From positions 226,907-290,906 of the forward strand of contig WQSX01000001.1 of NCBI GenBank assembly GCA_009787625.1: a stretch of 64,000 nt of DNA, written 5' to 3'. This document shows, in pieces, positions 36,721 to 45,617 of this stretch; the first letter of the stretch is position 1, and the number at the start of each line of letters is the position of its first letter. Source of the DNA: Oscillospiraceae bacterium. Its GTDB lineage: Bacteria > Bacillota > Clostridia > Oscillospirales > Oscillospiraceae. The notes beneath the pieces are model-generated. The model searched no databases. It saw only the letters and a program-made list of their open reading frames with translations, and was not told the origin of the DNA. The translations under genes and the position numbers were made by a program.

Positions 36721-38064
36721 CTACTCATCGTGATGACGGTCAAGCGGTGCGAAACTGGTGAATTCCGGGTTCCAGCGCATGTTGACCGTTCCGGTTTCGC
36801 CTCGGCGGTTCTTTAGAATAATGCACTCTGCGATGTTTGGCATCTCGCTTTCCTCATTATAATAATCATCGCGGTATAGCCCGATAACTATATCGGCATC
36901 CTGCTCAAGTGACCCGGATTCGCGTAAATCACTGAGTTGCGGTCGTCTGTCGTCCTTGGCGCGTTTCTCATTGTCACGGCTGAGCTGAGACAGACATATA
37001 ATAGGCACATTGAGTTCCTTAGCCATGACTTTCATGGTACGGCTTATTTCAGAGACAATCTGAACCCTGTTTTCACCCCTATACCCACGGTCGGTAGCCG
37101 CACTCATGAGTTGCATGTAGTCGATAACAATCAGACCAAGATCCGAAATGCGCCGACACTGGGCGTTCATTTCAGTGACAGTGAGTGAAGCATCATCGTT
37201 GATTTTAAGCTTAGAATCACTGATATAAGTTGCCGCCTGAGCAAGCCTAACCCATTCATCTTCATGGAGCCTACCTGTGTGAAGTCTCTTGCCGTCCACA
37301 AAAGAGCTCGAAGCTAAGAGACGCATGGCAAGCTGTTCACGAGACATTTCAAGCGAAAAAACAGCAACAGTCTTGCCGGACTTTTTAGCGACATTTAGAG
37401 CGATGTTCAGGGCGATACTGGTCTTGCCCATACCGGGGCGGGAAGCAATCAAAATGAGGTCAGAATCGTTGAGTCCCATAAGAATTCTGTCTAAATCGGG
37501 AAAACCCGTCTCATGCCCGGGAATTCCAATACCGGACTTTGAAGCATCAGAAATCTGCTTGTAAACATCACGCATGATGACAGAAATATCTTCGAGTTCG
37601 GCTCGGCTCCTGCCCATACGCAGCGAGTAGATGCGTTTCTCTGCCGCATCAAGGATGCTAAGCGCACCACCCTCACCGGAAATAGCCATGGCAGAGATAT
37701 CGGAGCCGGCATCGGAAACAGCACGCAAAAGAGCCTTATCCTTGACAATCCAAGCATATTCAACGACATTTGCGGCTGTGGGGGTAATAAGCATGAGATC
37801 ACGGATATAGGCAGGCGAATCATCGGTATAAACTCCATCTTCCCTCATTTTATCGAGTACTGTAACAGGGTCGATTGGCTCAGAAAAGTTGAACATCGAA
37901 AAAATGGTAGCATAAATATCTCGGTTGACAGACGAATAAAAGTCCGCCGAACCAAGAATTCCTACAACGTCGGCAACACAACGCTCGTCAATAAGCATAG
38001 AGCCAATGACAGCTTGCTCTGCCTCAGTACTATGTGGAATTTGTCGGTACAAAAGATCTTCCAT
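36721..38064 (-). CDS. dnaB: Replicative DNA helicase DnaB
   Basis: 447 residues. N-terminal primase-interacting domain (IPHSTEAEQAVIGSMLID), then the RecA-like helicase core with ASRPGMGKTSIALN as Walker A, VFSLEMSREQLAMRLL and LSQLSRDNEKRAKDDRRP. It unwinds DNA at the fork as a hexamer. The rplI-dnaB order with gdpP is standard in Firmicutes. Confidence 0.96.
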   Translation of the reverse strand: MEDLLYRQIPHSTEAEQAVIGSMLIDERCVADVVGILGSADFYSSVNRDIYATIFSMFNFSEPIDPVTVLDKMREDGVYTDDSPAYIRDLMLITPTAANVVEYAWIVKDKALLRAVSDAGSDISAMAISGEGGALSILDAAEKRIYSLRMGRSRAELEDISVIMRDVYKQISDASKSGIGIPGHETGFPDLDRILMGLNDSDLILIASRPGMGKTSIALNIALNVAKKSGKTVAVFSLEMSREQLAMRLLASSSFVDGKRLHTGRLHEDEWVRLAQAATYISDSKLKINDDASLTVTEMNAQCRRISDLGLIVIDYMQLMSAATDRGYRGENRVQIVSEISRTMKVMAKELNVPIICLSQLSRDNEKRAKDDRRPQLSDLRESGSLEQDADIVIGLYRDDYYNEESEMPNIAECIILKNRRGETGTVNMRWNPEFTSFAPLDRHHDE

Positions 38065-38126
38065 TATGATTTCCCTGCATTTTCATAGAAGTTATTACTG
38101 CTCACCATCTGCGATGATCAACACAG

Positions 38127-38576
38127 CTATTTCTCGACGACCAAAACGTGTAAGGTGCCGCTGATTTCAAAACCAAGCTTACACTTTAGTTCGTAAGTGC
38201 CAAAGGATTTTATAGGCTCGTCCTGAACAATTTTGTTCTTTTCGATTTCGATACCGTGTTGAGCTTTTAGTTCTTCGGAAATTTCCTTTGACGTGATAGA
38301 ACCAAAGAGTTTGCCGCCATCGCCGCCACTGCGAGCGGTAATCTTGACAAGCACATCACCGAGCTTTGCAGCAACAGCTTCAGCTTTAGCCTTATCTTCG
38401 TCTCTCTTTTTTTGTTTTGCTTTCTCGTCAGCTTTCATTTTAGTGATATTTTCAGGACTGGCATGCACCGCAAGTTTCTTAGGCAAAAGGAAATTGCGGG
38501 CATAACCGTCGGAAACATTGACAAGCTCACCCTTCTTGCCTGACCCCTTGACATCTTCTTGTAAAATAACCTTCAT
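38127..38576 (-). CDS. rplI: 50S ribosomal protein L9
   Basis: 149 residues from the ATG at 38576. The L9 signature is [22 protein letters not shown], followed by the long connecting helix and C-terminal domain. The apparent longer frame upstream runs through gdpP and is not used; the leader GAAAGGAATGATCATTAAT sits directly before ATG. Confidence 0.97.
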   Translation of the reverse strand: MKVILQEDVKGSGKKGELVNVSDGYARNFLLPKKLAVHASPENITKMKADEKAKQKKRDEDKAKAEAVAAKLGDVLVKITARSGGDGGKLFGSITSKEISEELKAQHGIEIEKNKIVQDEPIKSFGTYELKCKLGFEISGTLHVLVVEK

Positions 38577-38628
38577 ATTAATGATCATTCCTTTCTTGTT
38601 TTCTTGAGGCACAAAACTACAGCATACT

Positions 38629-40641
38629 TTATTTAACCTTTTGTCCCGGCAACCACGCAAAAGTGCCGGAACCTTTGAGAGTGCTGTCGATAGCCGCTTT
38701 GAGTTCTTCAATAACAGCTTCAACACTACTGTCCTTAACTTGTAACCCTGCAGTGGACTGACTGCCGCCTCCACCCATTTTTTCAAGAATAACCTGCACA
38801 TTGACTTCGCCGATACTTCGCCCGGATACGAAAACCGTGTCACCATCAATCCCGATGACAAACGAAGTATGCACATTATTTATGTTGAGAAGTTCGTCAG
38901 CGGCCTGTGCTATGCTGACTCTGTTATGTAATACCTCGGTACTGTATGCAATGGCGACACCTTCGGTATAAATTTCAGCAGAACGCATTATGTCATAGCG
39001 GGCGGTCGCCACAGCAAAATCAGACTGCAAAATGCGCTTGACCGTACCGGAATCTGCTCCGACACGCTTGAGATAAGCCGCCGCCTCAAAAGTGCTGCTC
39101 CCCGTATTGATGGCGAAACCTTTTGTATCAAGGATAATACCTGCAAGCAGAGCCTCTGCCTCAATGCGCAGAACATTATCGGCGTCAACGAGATATTGCA
39201 TCATCTCAGTGACAAGCTCCGCAGTTGAAGATGCGTAGGGCTCGTGGAAATTGAGTACAGCATTTTCAATGTAATCCGCCGCTCGCCTGTGATGATCTAT
39301 GACCGCCAAGCGGGTGCAAGAGAGCAAAAGTGATTCAGATTCGACCTTATTTGGTCTGCTGGTATCAACAATAACAAGTAAAGTTTTATTATCCGCCTCT
39401 AAAATTGCATCTTGCGGTGAAATAAACACTTCTTCGTACTCAGAGTGAGTCTGCATAAGCTCAACAAGATTCTCTGCAATGCTCTTACCTCTGTCGATTA
39501 CGATATGCACATCTTTACCCTTGGCACGTGCCATGCAACAAACTCCTGCGGCAGCACCGAGAGAGTCGTAATCTGCGTACACATGACCCATGACAAGAAC
39601 CTTTGAAGCGTCACTCAGAAGCTCCCCAAATGCACTTGCCATAACTCTCGCTTTAACCTTTGTACGTCTTTCGACCTGATGGGGCTTACCCCCGTAAAAC
39701 TCAAAGCCATATGTATTTCTAATGACAGCCTGATTACCGCCTCGGCTTAGAGCCATTTCAAGCCCAAGTCCGGCGTTTCGGTAATTTTCCTGCGGATTCA
39801 AACCATCTTTGCCGACACCGATACTCAGCGTTGCCTGTACACCTGTGCTACTGACAACTTTAGTCATGTTATCGAGGATAGAGAAGTTATCTTTTATTAT
39901 AGTGGCGAGAAATCTCTCCTCGACAAGGAAAAAATATCTATCTCTGTCAAATCTGCAAAGGTAGCCGTCTTTTTGGTCTATCCACGCCGCAATTTTATCA
40001 TCGACTTCAGAGAGAATTGACGACTTCTCCTTGGCACTGAGCCCTTTTAAAAGTTCATCATAATTATCCAGTGTCAGCAAAACAAAGAGGAGACGTGAGT
40101 CGATATATGCGCTTGCAATTTGAGTGTGTTCTGTGACGTCAATCCAGTAAGTCATGGCGACATAATCTCGATTTGAGCGCACAACACTCCCGTAGACCCA
40201 ATAGAGTTTTTCTCCGATGGGGACGGGCTCTTCGCACTCGTTTTTGCCCTCAAGCAACCAATCCCATGTATAATCAGGCACTACATCATTTACGCTTCTC
40301 TCAAAAAAAGGTTCGTCTAAGTTCAGCAGTGAATTGAAACGAAGATTCGACCAAACAACCTCTCCTGTCTCTGAATTGTGGAGAAGCACGGGGAGTGGAG
40401 TATCGCGAACAGTGAGATCCATGCTGTCTGAAATAGATTCCAGATAATCAAGCAATTTTTCAGTGCGTCTTCTCGTGGCATAACGCAAATAAATAGCAAC
40501 CACTATGATAATAAGGATCTGCACCCCGGCTAAGATCATACCATAATTTCCGAAAAAAAATGAAGCTATTGCGAAACTCGTTAGCAAAAGGAAGTAAATA
40601 CGCACATTAGAACGCAAAAAACGCGGTAATTTCTTAGACAT
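38629..40641 (-). CDS. gdpP: Cyclic di-AMP phosphodiesterase GdpP
   Basis: 670 residues: two N-terminal membrane helices (about 12-50), a PAS-like domain, a degenerate GGDEF domain, and a DHH/DHHA1 phosphodiesterase. Metal motifs: [13 protein letters not shown] near 360, VDTSRPNK and [11 protein letters not shown]; the C-terminal glycine motif reads [10 protein letters not shown], with Ser where His is usual. It hydrolyses c-di-AMP. A good promoter lies just upstream at 40690-40718. Confidence 0.93.
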   Translation of the reverse strand: MSKKLPRFLRSNVRIYFLLLTSFAIASFFFGNYGMILAGVQILIIIVVAIYLRYATRRRTEKLLDYLESISDSMDLTVRDTPLPVLLHNSETGEVVWSNLRFNSLLNLDEPFFERSVNDVVPDYTWDWLLEGKNECEEPVPIGEKLYWVYGSVVRSNRDYVAMTYWIDVTEHTQIASAYIDSRLLFVLLTLDNYDELLKGLSAKEKSSILSEVDDKIAAWIDQKDGYLCRFDRDRYFFLVEERFLATIIKDNFSILDNMTKVVSSTGVQATLSIGVGKDGLNPQENYRNAGLGLEMALSRGGNQAVIRNTYGFEFYGGKPHQVERRTKVKARVMASAFGELLSDASKVLVMGHVYADYDSLGAAAGVCCMARAKGKDVHIVIDRGKSIAENLVELMQTHSEYEEVFISPQDAILEADNKTLLVIVDTSRPNKVESESLLLSCTRLAVIDHHRRAADYIENAVLNFHEPYASSTAELVTEMMQYLVDADNVLRIEAEALLAGIILDTKGFAINTGSSTFEAAAYLKRVGADSGTVKRILQSDFAVATARYDIMRSAEIYTEGVAIAYSTEVLHNRVSIAQAADELLNINNVHTSFVIGIDGDTVFVSGRSIGEVNVQVILEKMGGGGSQSTAGLQVKDSSVEAVIEELKAAIDSTLKGSGTFAWLPGQKVK

Positions 40642-40689
40642 GGGCGCACCTTCCTTTACTGTTTATTCAAGGGATTTATTTGGCAGTAC

Positions 40690-40718
40690 ATTATACTAGT
40701 TTAACACTGAATAAGCAA
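40690..40718 (-). promoter_or_regulatory. Sigma-A type promoter for gdpP-rplI-dnaB
   Basis: Minus-strand TTGCTT and TATAAT with a 17-base spacer, about 50 bases before the gdpP start and downstream of the rplT terminator. Confidence 0.75.
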
Positions 40719-40742
40719 CCCTAAAATTGCAAATAGCCATGG

Positions 40743-40777
40743 AAAAAGAGAACTAACCGCTTAGGTCAGTTCTCTTT
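40743..40777 (-). terminator. Intrinsic terminator of the infC-rpmI-rplT operon
   Basis: Immediately after the rplT stop the minus strand reads AAAGAGAACTGACC, a five-base loop, then GGTTAGTTCTCTTTTTCC: a 14-pair stem (one G-U) with a T-run. Confidence 0.85.
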
Positions 40778-40780
40778 GGC

Positions 40781-41140
40781 TTATGCACTAATCGCTTTTT
40801 TTGCTGTCTGTGTGAGTTGTGTGAATGCATCAGGCTCGTGGATTGCCATTTCTGAGAGCATTTTGCGGTTTAAGTTAATCCCTGCAAGTTTGAGACCGTG
40901 CATGAATCTGGAATAGTTCATGTCGTTAGCCTTACAAGCCGCACTGATTCTGGTAATCCAAAGGCGACGGAAATCTCTTTTTTTGAGTCTGCGACCCACA
41001 TAAGCATAGGTAAGAGACTTCATCACGGCTTGATTTGCCATCTTAAAATGTTTAGATTTTGAACCCCAATAGCCCTTAGCGAGCTTTAATATTCTTTTTC
41101 TTCTCTTGCGCGTAATAACTGCGCGTTTAATTCTGGCCAT
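40781..41140 (-). CDS. rplT: 50S ribosomal protein L20
   Basis: 119 residues with the L20 features [19 protein letters not shown] and [16 protein letters not shown]. It is an early assembly protein of the large subunit and, in Firmicutes and Proteobacteria, the autogenous repressor of this operon. GGAGGGGAG precedes the ATG. Third gene of infC-rpmI-rplT. Confidence 0.98.
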   Translation of the reverse strand: MARIKRAVITRKRRKRILKLAKGYWGSKSKHFKMANQAVMKSLTYAYVGRRLKKRDFRRLWITRISAACKANDMNYSRFMHGLKLAGINLNRKMLSEMAIHEPDAFTQLTQTAKKAISA

Positions 41141-41152
41141 GTTTCTCCCCTC

Positions 41153-41350
41153 CTATTTATATGGAATCATTCTTTTGATTGTAGCTTCGTTTGTGACGTC
41201 GGCGTAGCCGCCCTTGCGTAAGCCGCGCTTGCGCTTTGTGGACTTCTTGTTGAGAATATGGTTTTTGTACGCTTTTGCGCGTTTAACCCTTCCCGATTTT
41301 GTGAGCTTAAAACGTTTCTTAGCTCCACTGTGAGTCTTAATCTTTGGCAT
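41153..41350 (-). CDS. rpmI: 50S ribosomal protein L35
   Basis: 65 residues from the ATG at 41350, beginning [14 protein letters not shown] and very basic, as in all L35. AGGAG lies about 11 bases upstream; a seven-codon upstream extension is not supported. Between infC and rplT as expected. Confidence 0.97.
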   Translation of the reverse strand: MPKIKTHSGAKKRFKLTKSGRVKRAKAYKNHILNKKSTKRKRGLRKGGYADVTNEATIKRMIPYK

Positions 41351-41403
41351 GGTAACTTTTCTCCTATTCAATTGAGATTAGAGCTGAGTGTTTCCACTTC
41401 GGC

Positions 41404-41931
41404 TCATTTAGAATTTTTTGGTGTCAAGAACATAGACATGTGTCTGCCATCAAGTTTTGGGTTTTTATCGACAGTCCCGAACTCTGCGCACTCTTCAGAA
41501 AACCTTGTGAGCAATTTTTCTCCGATGTTGGTGTGCGCCATCTCCCTACCTCTAAAACGGACTGTGACCTTCAGACGGTCGCCCTCTTTGAGAAACTTCG
41601 TCCCGTTGCGGAGCTTGACTTGGAAGTCATTCTCGCCAATGCTTGGGGACATGCGAATTTCTTTAACCTCAACGACATGCTGATGTTTACGCACTTCTTT
41701 GACCTTCTTCGCCTGCTCATAACGAAACTTGCCGTAATCCATAATTTTGCAGACAGGAGGTTTCGACGTCGGAGCAATCTTCACAAGGTCGAGATCTTTG
41801 TCAATTGCGATCTGCATAGCCTCGGAAAGTGGCATAATGCCAAGTTGCTCACCGTCCTCATCGATCATGCGTACTTCACTATCAGTGATTTCCTCGTTGA
41901 TTTGATGGCTAACGTTGTTTATATCCAGCAC
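41404..41931 (-). CDS. infC: Translation initiation factor IF-3
   Basis: 175 residues. HQINEEITDSEVRMIDEDGEQLGIM opens the N-terminal domain and KNPKLDGRHMSMFLTPK closes the C-terminal domain. The likely start is GTG at 41931; no ATG is available in frame, and an in-frame ATA three codons later, six bases after a GGGGTG, is a conceivable non-canonical start since infC often uses rare initiators for autoregulation. It follows a structured leader. Confidence 0.95.
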   Translation of the reverse strand: MLDINNVSHQINEEITDSEVRMIDEDGEQLGIMPLSEAMQIAIDKDLDLVKIAPTSKPPVCKIMDYGKFRYEQAKKVKEVRKHQHVVEVKEIRMSPSIGENDFQVKLRNGTKFLKEGDRLKVTVRFRGREMAHTNIGEKLLTRFSEECAEFGTVDKNPKLDGRHMSMFLTPKNSK

Positions 41932-42098
41932 CCCATTTCATAAGTGTCATTTTTTTGATAATAAAAAATGACGAATGCATTGCATCCGCCGACGAAGACA
42001 CTAAAAGCCTAGTAATCTTAAACTCGTGAACCACAGCACGCTTTAAGCGAAGTTCGCTTTACGGCAGGGTGAGGACGGGGATGCCGTTCTACTTTTGC
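41932..42098 (-). promoter_or_regulatory. infC leader with attenuator (candidate L20-type leader)
   Basis: The 167-nt untranslated leader of infC contains stems at AAGCGAACTTCGCTT and, near the gene, a terminator-like hairpin (GGCGGATG...CATTCGTC, plus positions 41970-41990) followed by ATTTTTTATT. The same T-run can instead pair with AAAAAAATGAC just downstream, giving a mutually exclusive hairpin. This is the architecture of Firmicutes L20 leaders, which attenuate transcription when free L20 binds. The class is inferred from position and layout, not from a covariance search. Confidence 0.65.
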
Positions 42099-42104
42099 CA
42101 AAAG

Positions 42105-42134
42105 ATAATAACATTTTTGAGATGCTCTTGTCAA
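42105..42134 (-). promoter_or_regulatory. Sigma-A type promoter of the infC operon
   Basis: Minus-strand TTGACA and TATTAT separated by 18 bases. Transcription should begin near 42098, giving the structured infC leader. Confidence 0.8.
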
Positions 42135-42193
42135 GAATTATTTTACTAATTATTTTTATGGTAGAGAAATGCTAGAAAAAAGTTATATTAGTA

Positions 42194-42223
42194 TTGCATA
42201 TTGTGGTGATAATCTGATATAAT
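42194..42223 (+). promoter_or_regulatory. Sigma-A type promoter for the OrfA-like gene
   Basis: TTGCAT and TATAAT with an 18-base spacer, 29 bases before the ATG of the HTH protein. Together with the divergent infC promoter, the small transcription leader and this gene fill the 320-base gap between 41932 and 42251. Confidence 0.65.
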
Positions 42224-42251
42224 GAGAGTAGCAAAGGAGTGCATGTAGAAT

Positions 42252-42545
42252 ATGTCAAGAAAAAAAAGGTATGATGCAGAGTTAAAAAGGCAAATTGCTA
42301 AGATTTATCTGGAAGGCAGAAGAACGGGTGCAAATTTAGCCGAAGAACTTGGTGTACACATCAACACCATTTACAAATGGGGAGAGCAATATCGTGAGGA
42401 TCCTGAAAATGCGTTCAGAACAAGTGAACCGAGGGAATACAGCGATGATGAGCTTGAAAAGTCAAATCAACGCATAAAAGAGCTGGAAGAGGAAGTTGAA
42501 ATTCTCAGAAAAACAGTTGCCTACTTTGCCAAAGCGTCACAATAG
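42252..42545 (+). CDS. Transposase OrfA-like helix-turn-helix protein (IS3/IS911 type), orphan
   Basis: 97 residues: an HTH_Tnp_1 domain (YDAELKRQIAKIYLEG, GANLAEELGVHINTIYKW) followed by a leucine-zipper-like coiled coil (NQRIKELEEEVEILRKTVAYF), the layout of IS3-family OrfA. No OrfB or DDE catalytic gene follows; after 28 bases comes a convergent deacetylase gene. No inverted repeats were seen around it. It may be a relic, or a domesticated DNA-binding protein, as it keeps an intact frame, a promoter and AAAGGAG. Confidence 0.8.
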   Translation: MSRKKRYDAELKRQIAKIYLEGRRTGANLAEELGVHINTIYKWGEQYREDPENAFRTSEPREYSDDELEKSNQRIKELEEEVEILRKTVAYFAKASQ

Positions 42546-42573
42546 GCAATTGATTATAAAAATGGTCAAACTG

Positions 42574-43212
42574 TTAGTTGTTATATAATACTCCGGGCTC
42601 TAAGGTTCCATATCTTCGATACAAAAGCTCGGAGACAGTGATTAGTTGAAACCCCCGTGAGACCAAAGAGGGAATCACAATCCCCATGGCATCCCCGGTT
42701 GAGTCGTAGACGTCATGACACAATACGACATCTCCGTCCACAACATTGTCGAGTATAAACGACGAGATAGCGGTTGCATCGGAGGTATCATAATCTTTTG
42801 GATCCAGAGACCAATTGACCATGGACAGTCCTAGTTTTTCTGTAAGCTTGGCCAAATTTTTGTTTGCCTCCCCATAGGGTGGGCGATAGAGTGGCAAAAA
42901 TTCTCCCGTAACTGAGGCGATAGCTGTGCAAGTATCTATTATCTGCTTGCTCACGGCTTTCTTGGATATCTCGGTGTGATTAACATGCTCCCATGAATGG
43001 CAGAGTATATCACATCCCATTCCCCATGCCCTGTGAATCTTTGTGCGATTCATCTCAACATACTTGCCGAGAACAAAAAAAGAAACCTTGCCGCCATACA
43101 CTTGAATGAGATCTAGTATGTGAGAAGTCACAAGACCGGGTCCATCATCAAAAGTCAGGGCGACAACAGGTCTGTTGGAATCAATTTTACTGCCTAGTAT
43201 GGAGTGCTCCAT
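42574..43212 (-). CDS. Polysaccharide deacetylase (NodB domain)
   Basis: 212 residues, nearly all one NodB domain (PF01522): TFDDGP with the catalytic Asp near residue 22, HSWEHVNH giving the H-x4-H zinc pair, RPPYGE, and DGDVVLCHD at the end. It should remove N-acetyl groups from peptidoglycan or another glycan. No signal peptide or membrane helix is visible, unusual for a cell-wall enzyme. Leader GAAAGGAATGGTCATTTAA precedes ATG. Confidence 0.88.
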   Translation of the reverse strand: MEHSILGSKIDSNRPVVALTFDDGPGLVTSHILDLIQVYGGKVSFFVLGKYVEMNRTKIHRAWGMGCDILCHSWEHVNHTEISKKAVSKQIIDTCTAIASVTGEFLPLYRPPYGEANKNLAKLTEKLGLSMVNWSLDPKDYDTSDATAISSFILDNVVDGDVVLCHDVYDSTGDAMGIVIPSLVSRGFQLITVSELLYRRYGTLEPGVLYNN

Positions 43213-43241
43213 TTAAATGACCATTCCTTTCAATTGGGTTC

Positions 43242-43270
43242 TTGCTAAAACATATTATAATGTATATAAT
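43242..43270 (+). promoter_or_regulatory. Promoter of murT-gatD
   Basis: TTGCTA and TATAAT with a 17-base spacer. It overlaps the divergent deacetylase promoter on the other strand. Confidence 0.7.
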
Positions 43271-43282
43271 GAAGTTTGGCAA
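43254..43282 (-). promoter_or_regulatory. Promoter of the polysaccharide deacetylase gene
   Basis: Minus-strand TTGCCA and TATAAT with a 17-base spacer. The two divergent promoters share about 17 bases, so polymerase probably cannot occupy both at once. Confidence 0.65.
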
Positions 43283-43332
43283 TAAAAAAGCACAGCAAAT
43301 TGCCAATCATCTGCGGAAGGATTAAAAGACCT

Positions 43333-44730
43333 ATGCAAAAGTTAAGATTCATTTTAGCATTCCTAGGATGCAAAACCTTACGCACCACCATGCGCTTGCT
43401 CGGGCGCAACGCAACCTACCTTCCGGGTAAAATTGCGCTCAAAATATGCCCCACATTTTTGCGGCAAATAGCAAAGCCAAAAAGAATCATAGTAGTAACA
43501 GGAACAAATGGAAAAACAACAGTTTCAAACCTTTTGACCGATGCGCTCGAAAAACACGGAATGAGTGTGTTAAACAACTCATACGGTTCAAACACAAAAG
43601 AGGGGATTGCTTGTGCGTTCCTCACGGGAATATCGCTGACCGGAAGGGTCGAGAAAGGTGTTGCCGTGTTGGAAGTTGATGAACGCTCTGCAATGCATAT
43701 CTTTCCTTATATTGATGCAGAACTTGTTATAATAACAAACCTGTTCCGCGACTCAATAATGAGAAATGCCCATCCCGAATATATTGCAGGTATATTGAGT
43801 GGAAATTTACCGAAGCGGTCAAAATTGCTCCTGAACGCAGATGACTTAATAGTTTGCTCGGTTGCACCGAATAACCCTCGCTCCTATTTTGGGTTGGAGC
43901 GAATGGAAAGTGATGTTTTAGACTGCATAAACCTGATTAACGACTTTCAAATATGCCCCAAATGTCAAACAGAACTTAAGTATGAGTATCGCCGCTATCA
44001 CCATGTAGGAAAGGCAACTTGTCCAAGCTGTGATTTTAAATCGCCAAACTATGATTATTCAGGAAGAGTAGATTACAAAACAAAGAGATTAGCAGTCACT
44101 GCGGGGGAAGACACAGCGGAGTTTGCCCTGCCGGGCGACAGCGTATTTAACATATACAATGCTTTGACCGCATATGCAGGCCTGCGCGAGATAGGTCTCA
44201 CAAAGGATGAGGCTGTAAAAACGTTAACCGATTCGGTCATACCGGATTCGCGCTATAATGAGACAGACGTAAACGGTGTGAAAATCATAATGCATATGGG
44301 AAAAGAGCGAAATGCACTTGCCTGTTCAAGAGCCTTTGAATATGTAGCATCAAAGCCCGGAAAAAAAGAGCTCATATTGATGATGAACGGGCTGGGAGAT
44401 GCCAAAGTGTGGTCGGAAAATATAAGTTGGTTGTATGACTGCGACTTTGAATTTTTAAACGACGAAAATATCACAAGGGTGGTGGCGACGGGCGCACGGG
44501 CACTGGACTACATCACACGCCTGAGATTTGCCGGAGTGCCCGCAGAAAAACTCCGCCACTCAGAATCAGAAACAGAGGCACCCAAAGAGCTTGCTTTGGA
44601 GACTGAAACAAGTGTGTATATTTTCTACGGTACAGATTCACTTGACTTAGGATACAAAGTTCGAGATGCCGCAGTAATAAGAGCAAACGAGAAACGAGCG
44701 AAGGCTCAAGAGGAGAGTGCAAAACGTTGA
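43333..44730 (+). CDS. murT: Lipid II isoglutaminyl synthase, Mur ligase subunit MurT
   Basis: 465 residues from the ATG at 43333 (AAGGA 11 bases before it; a TTG-started extension to 43276 adds 19 atypical residues). Mur ligase middle domain with VVTGTNGKTTVSNLL (P-loop 56-63), a CPKC/CPSC zinc ribbon near 205-230 typical of MurT, and a C-terminal DUF1727 with ISWLYDCDFEFL carrying the catalytic-triad Asp of the MurT/GatD complex. It amidates D-Glu of lipid II to D-isoGln with ammonia from GatD. Confidence 0.93.
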   Translation: MQKLRFILAFLGCKTLRTTMRLLGRNATYLPGKIALKICPTFLRQIAKPKRIIVVTGTNGKTTVSNLLTDALEKHGMSVLNNSYGSNTKEGIACAFLTGISLTGRVEKGVAVLEVDERSAMHIFPYIDAELVIITNLFRDSIMRNAHPEYIAGILSGNLPKRSKLLLNADDLIVCSVAPNNPRSYFGLERMESDVLDCINLINDFQICPKCQTELKYEYRRYHHVGKATCPSCDFKSPNYDYSGRVDYKTKRLAVTAGEDTAEFALPGDSVFNIYNALTAYAGLREIGLTKDEAVKTLTDSVIPDSRYNETDVNGVKIIMHMGKERNALACSRAFEYVASKPGKKELILMMNGLGDAKVWSENISWLYDCDFEFLNDENITRVVATGARALDYITRLRFAGVPAEKLRHSESETEAPKELALETETSVYIFYGTDSLDLGYKVRDAAVIRANEKRAKAQEESAKR

Positions 44731-45443
44731 AGATAGAAATATTATACCCTGAGCTGTGCAATCTGTTCGGCGATGCAATGAATGCCGAGTACTTGCACCG
44801 AGCACTTCCGGAAGCTGAGATTGTAAAGACATCTTTAAAAAGCCGCCCTGCATTTGCAGAGCAAGATATCGATTTTATATATATGGGTTCAATGACAGAG
44901 ACAGCGCAGGGATTGGCTGCAAACGCTCTATTTGAGTTCAAAACACGCATTTTCGAAATGATAAACGACGGAAAAATATTTTTGGTAACGGGAAATGCTC
45001 TGGAACTGTTCGGCAAGCGCATAGAAAATGAGGATGGAAGCGCAGTAGACACATTGGGACTTTTTGATCTATATGCAAAACGCCAAATGATGCGCCGTTA
45101 CAGCTCGATTTACCTCGGAACGTTTGAAAAAATGAAGATTGTAGGATTCAAAAGTCAGTTTGCACACAATTACAGTGATGGTGGAGAAGTTCCTGCACTT
45201 TTTGAAACCGAGCGAGGAGCAGGCAGAAAGCCCGGACAAAAAGAAGAGGGGGTCAGGATAAATAATTTCTTAGGCACAAATATCCTAGGGCCACTGCTGG
45301 TTCTCAATCCACTGTTTACACACTATGTAATAGACCTGCTCGGCGCAAAAAAACGAGAATTACCGTATGAAAAAGAGGCAATGATAGCATACGATGCCAG
45401 GTTAAAAGAGTTCTCAGACCCAAACACAGGAGCAGAATACTAA
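44727..45443 (+). CDS. gatD: GatD-like subunit of lipid II isoglutaminyl synthase, catalytic residues missing
   Basis: 238 residues, class I glutamine amidotransferase fold of the GatD/CobB type: LYPELCNLFGDAMN at the N-terminus and LGTNILGPLLVLNPLF near 181-196. In active GatD the nucleophile elbow is a CGG-type turn and the second motif has HGPLL. Here the elbow reads VTGNALELFG (Gly at 89 in place of Cys) and the His is Leu 187. The only Cys in the protein is residue 11. Frame is intact and starts at TTG overlapping the murT stop, so it is kept and co-translated, but probably cannot hydrolyse glutamine. Confidence 0.82.
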   Translation: MKIEILYPELCNLFGDAMNAEYLHRALPEAEIVKTSLKSRPAFAEQDIDFIYMGSMTETAQGLAANALFEFKTRIFEMINDGKIFLVTGNALELFGKRIENEDGSAVDTLGLFDLYAKRQMMRRYSSIYLGTFEKMKIVGFKSQFAHNYSDGGEVPALFETERGAGRKPGQKEEGVRINNFLGTNILGPLLVLNPLFTHYVIDLLGAKKRELPYEKEAMIAYDARLKEFSDPNTGAEY

Positions 45444-45526
45444 GCCACCGACATATCGCTGCTCAAATAACTATATATTTGTGAGATTATTTAGAGAAAA
45501 TTAAATAAAAATTTTTACAAGAAGTT

Positions 45527-45551
45527 GGAACTTTCTTAATATCTTTGCGTC
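45527..45551 (+). promoter_or_regulatory. ECF sigma factor-type promoter
   Basis: GGAAC and CGTC separated by 16 bases, the form recognised by extracytoplasmic-function sigma factors of Firmicutes. Transcription would start about 60 bases before the lipoprotein ATG. A small hairpin (GCAAC/GTTGC) lies just before the ribosome site. Confidence 0.6.
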
Positions 45552-45617
45552 ATACTAGTGTAAGCAGCGAAGAAACACTATTGACCGCAACGATAAGTTG
45601 CAGGGGAGGTACAACAA

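Noticed and set aside
38629..40641. Loss of activity in GdpP because GGGGH reads GGGGS
   Set aside because: The DHH metal-binding motifs are intact, and this position varies in the family, so I do not call it inactive.
41440..41943. 167-codon plus-strand frame opposite infC
   Set aside because: Antisense shadow of a well-conserved gene, without ribosome site or recognisable product.
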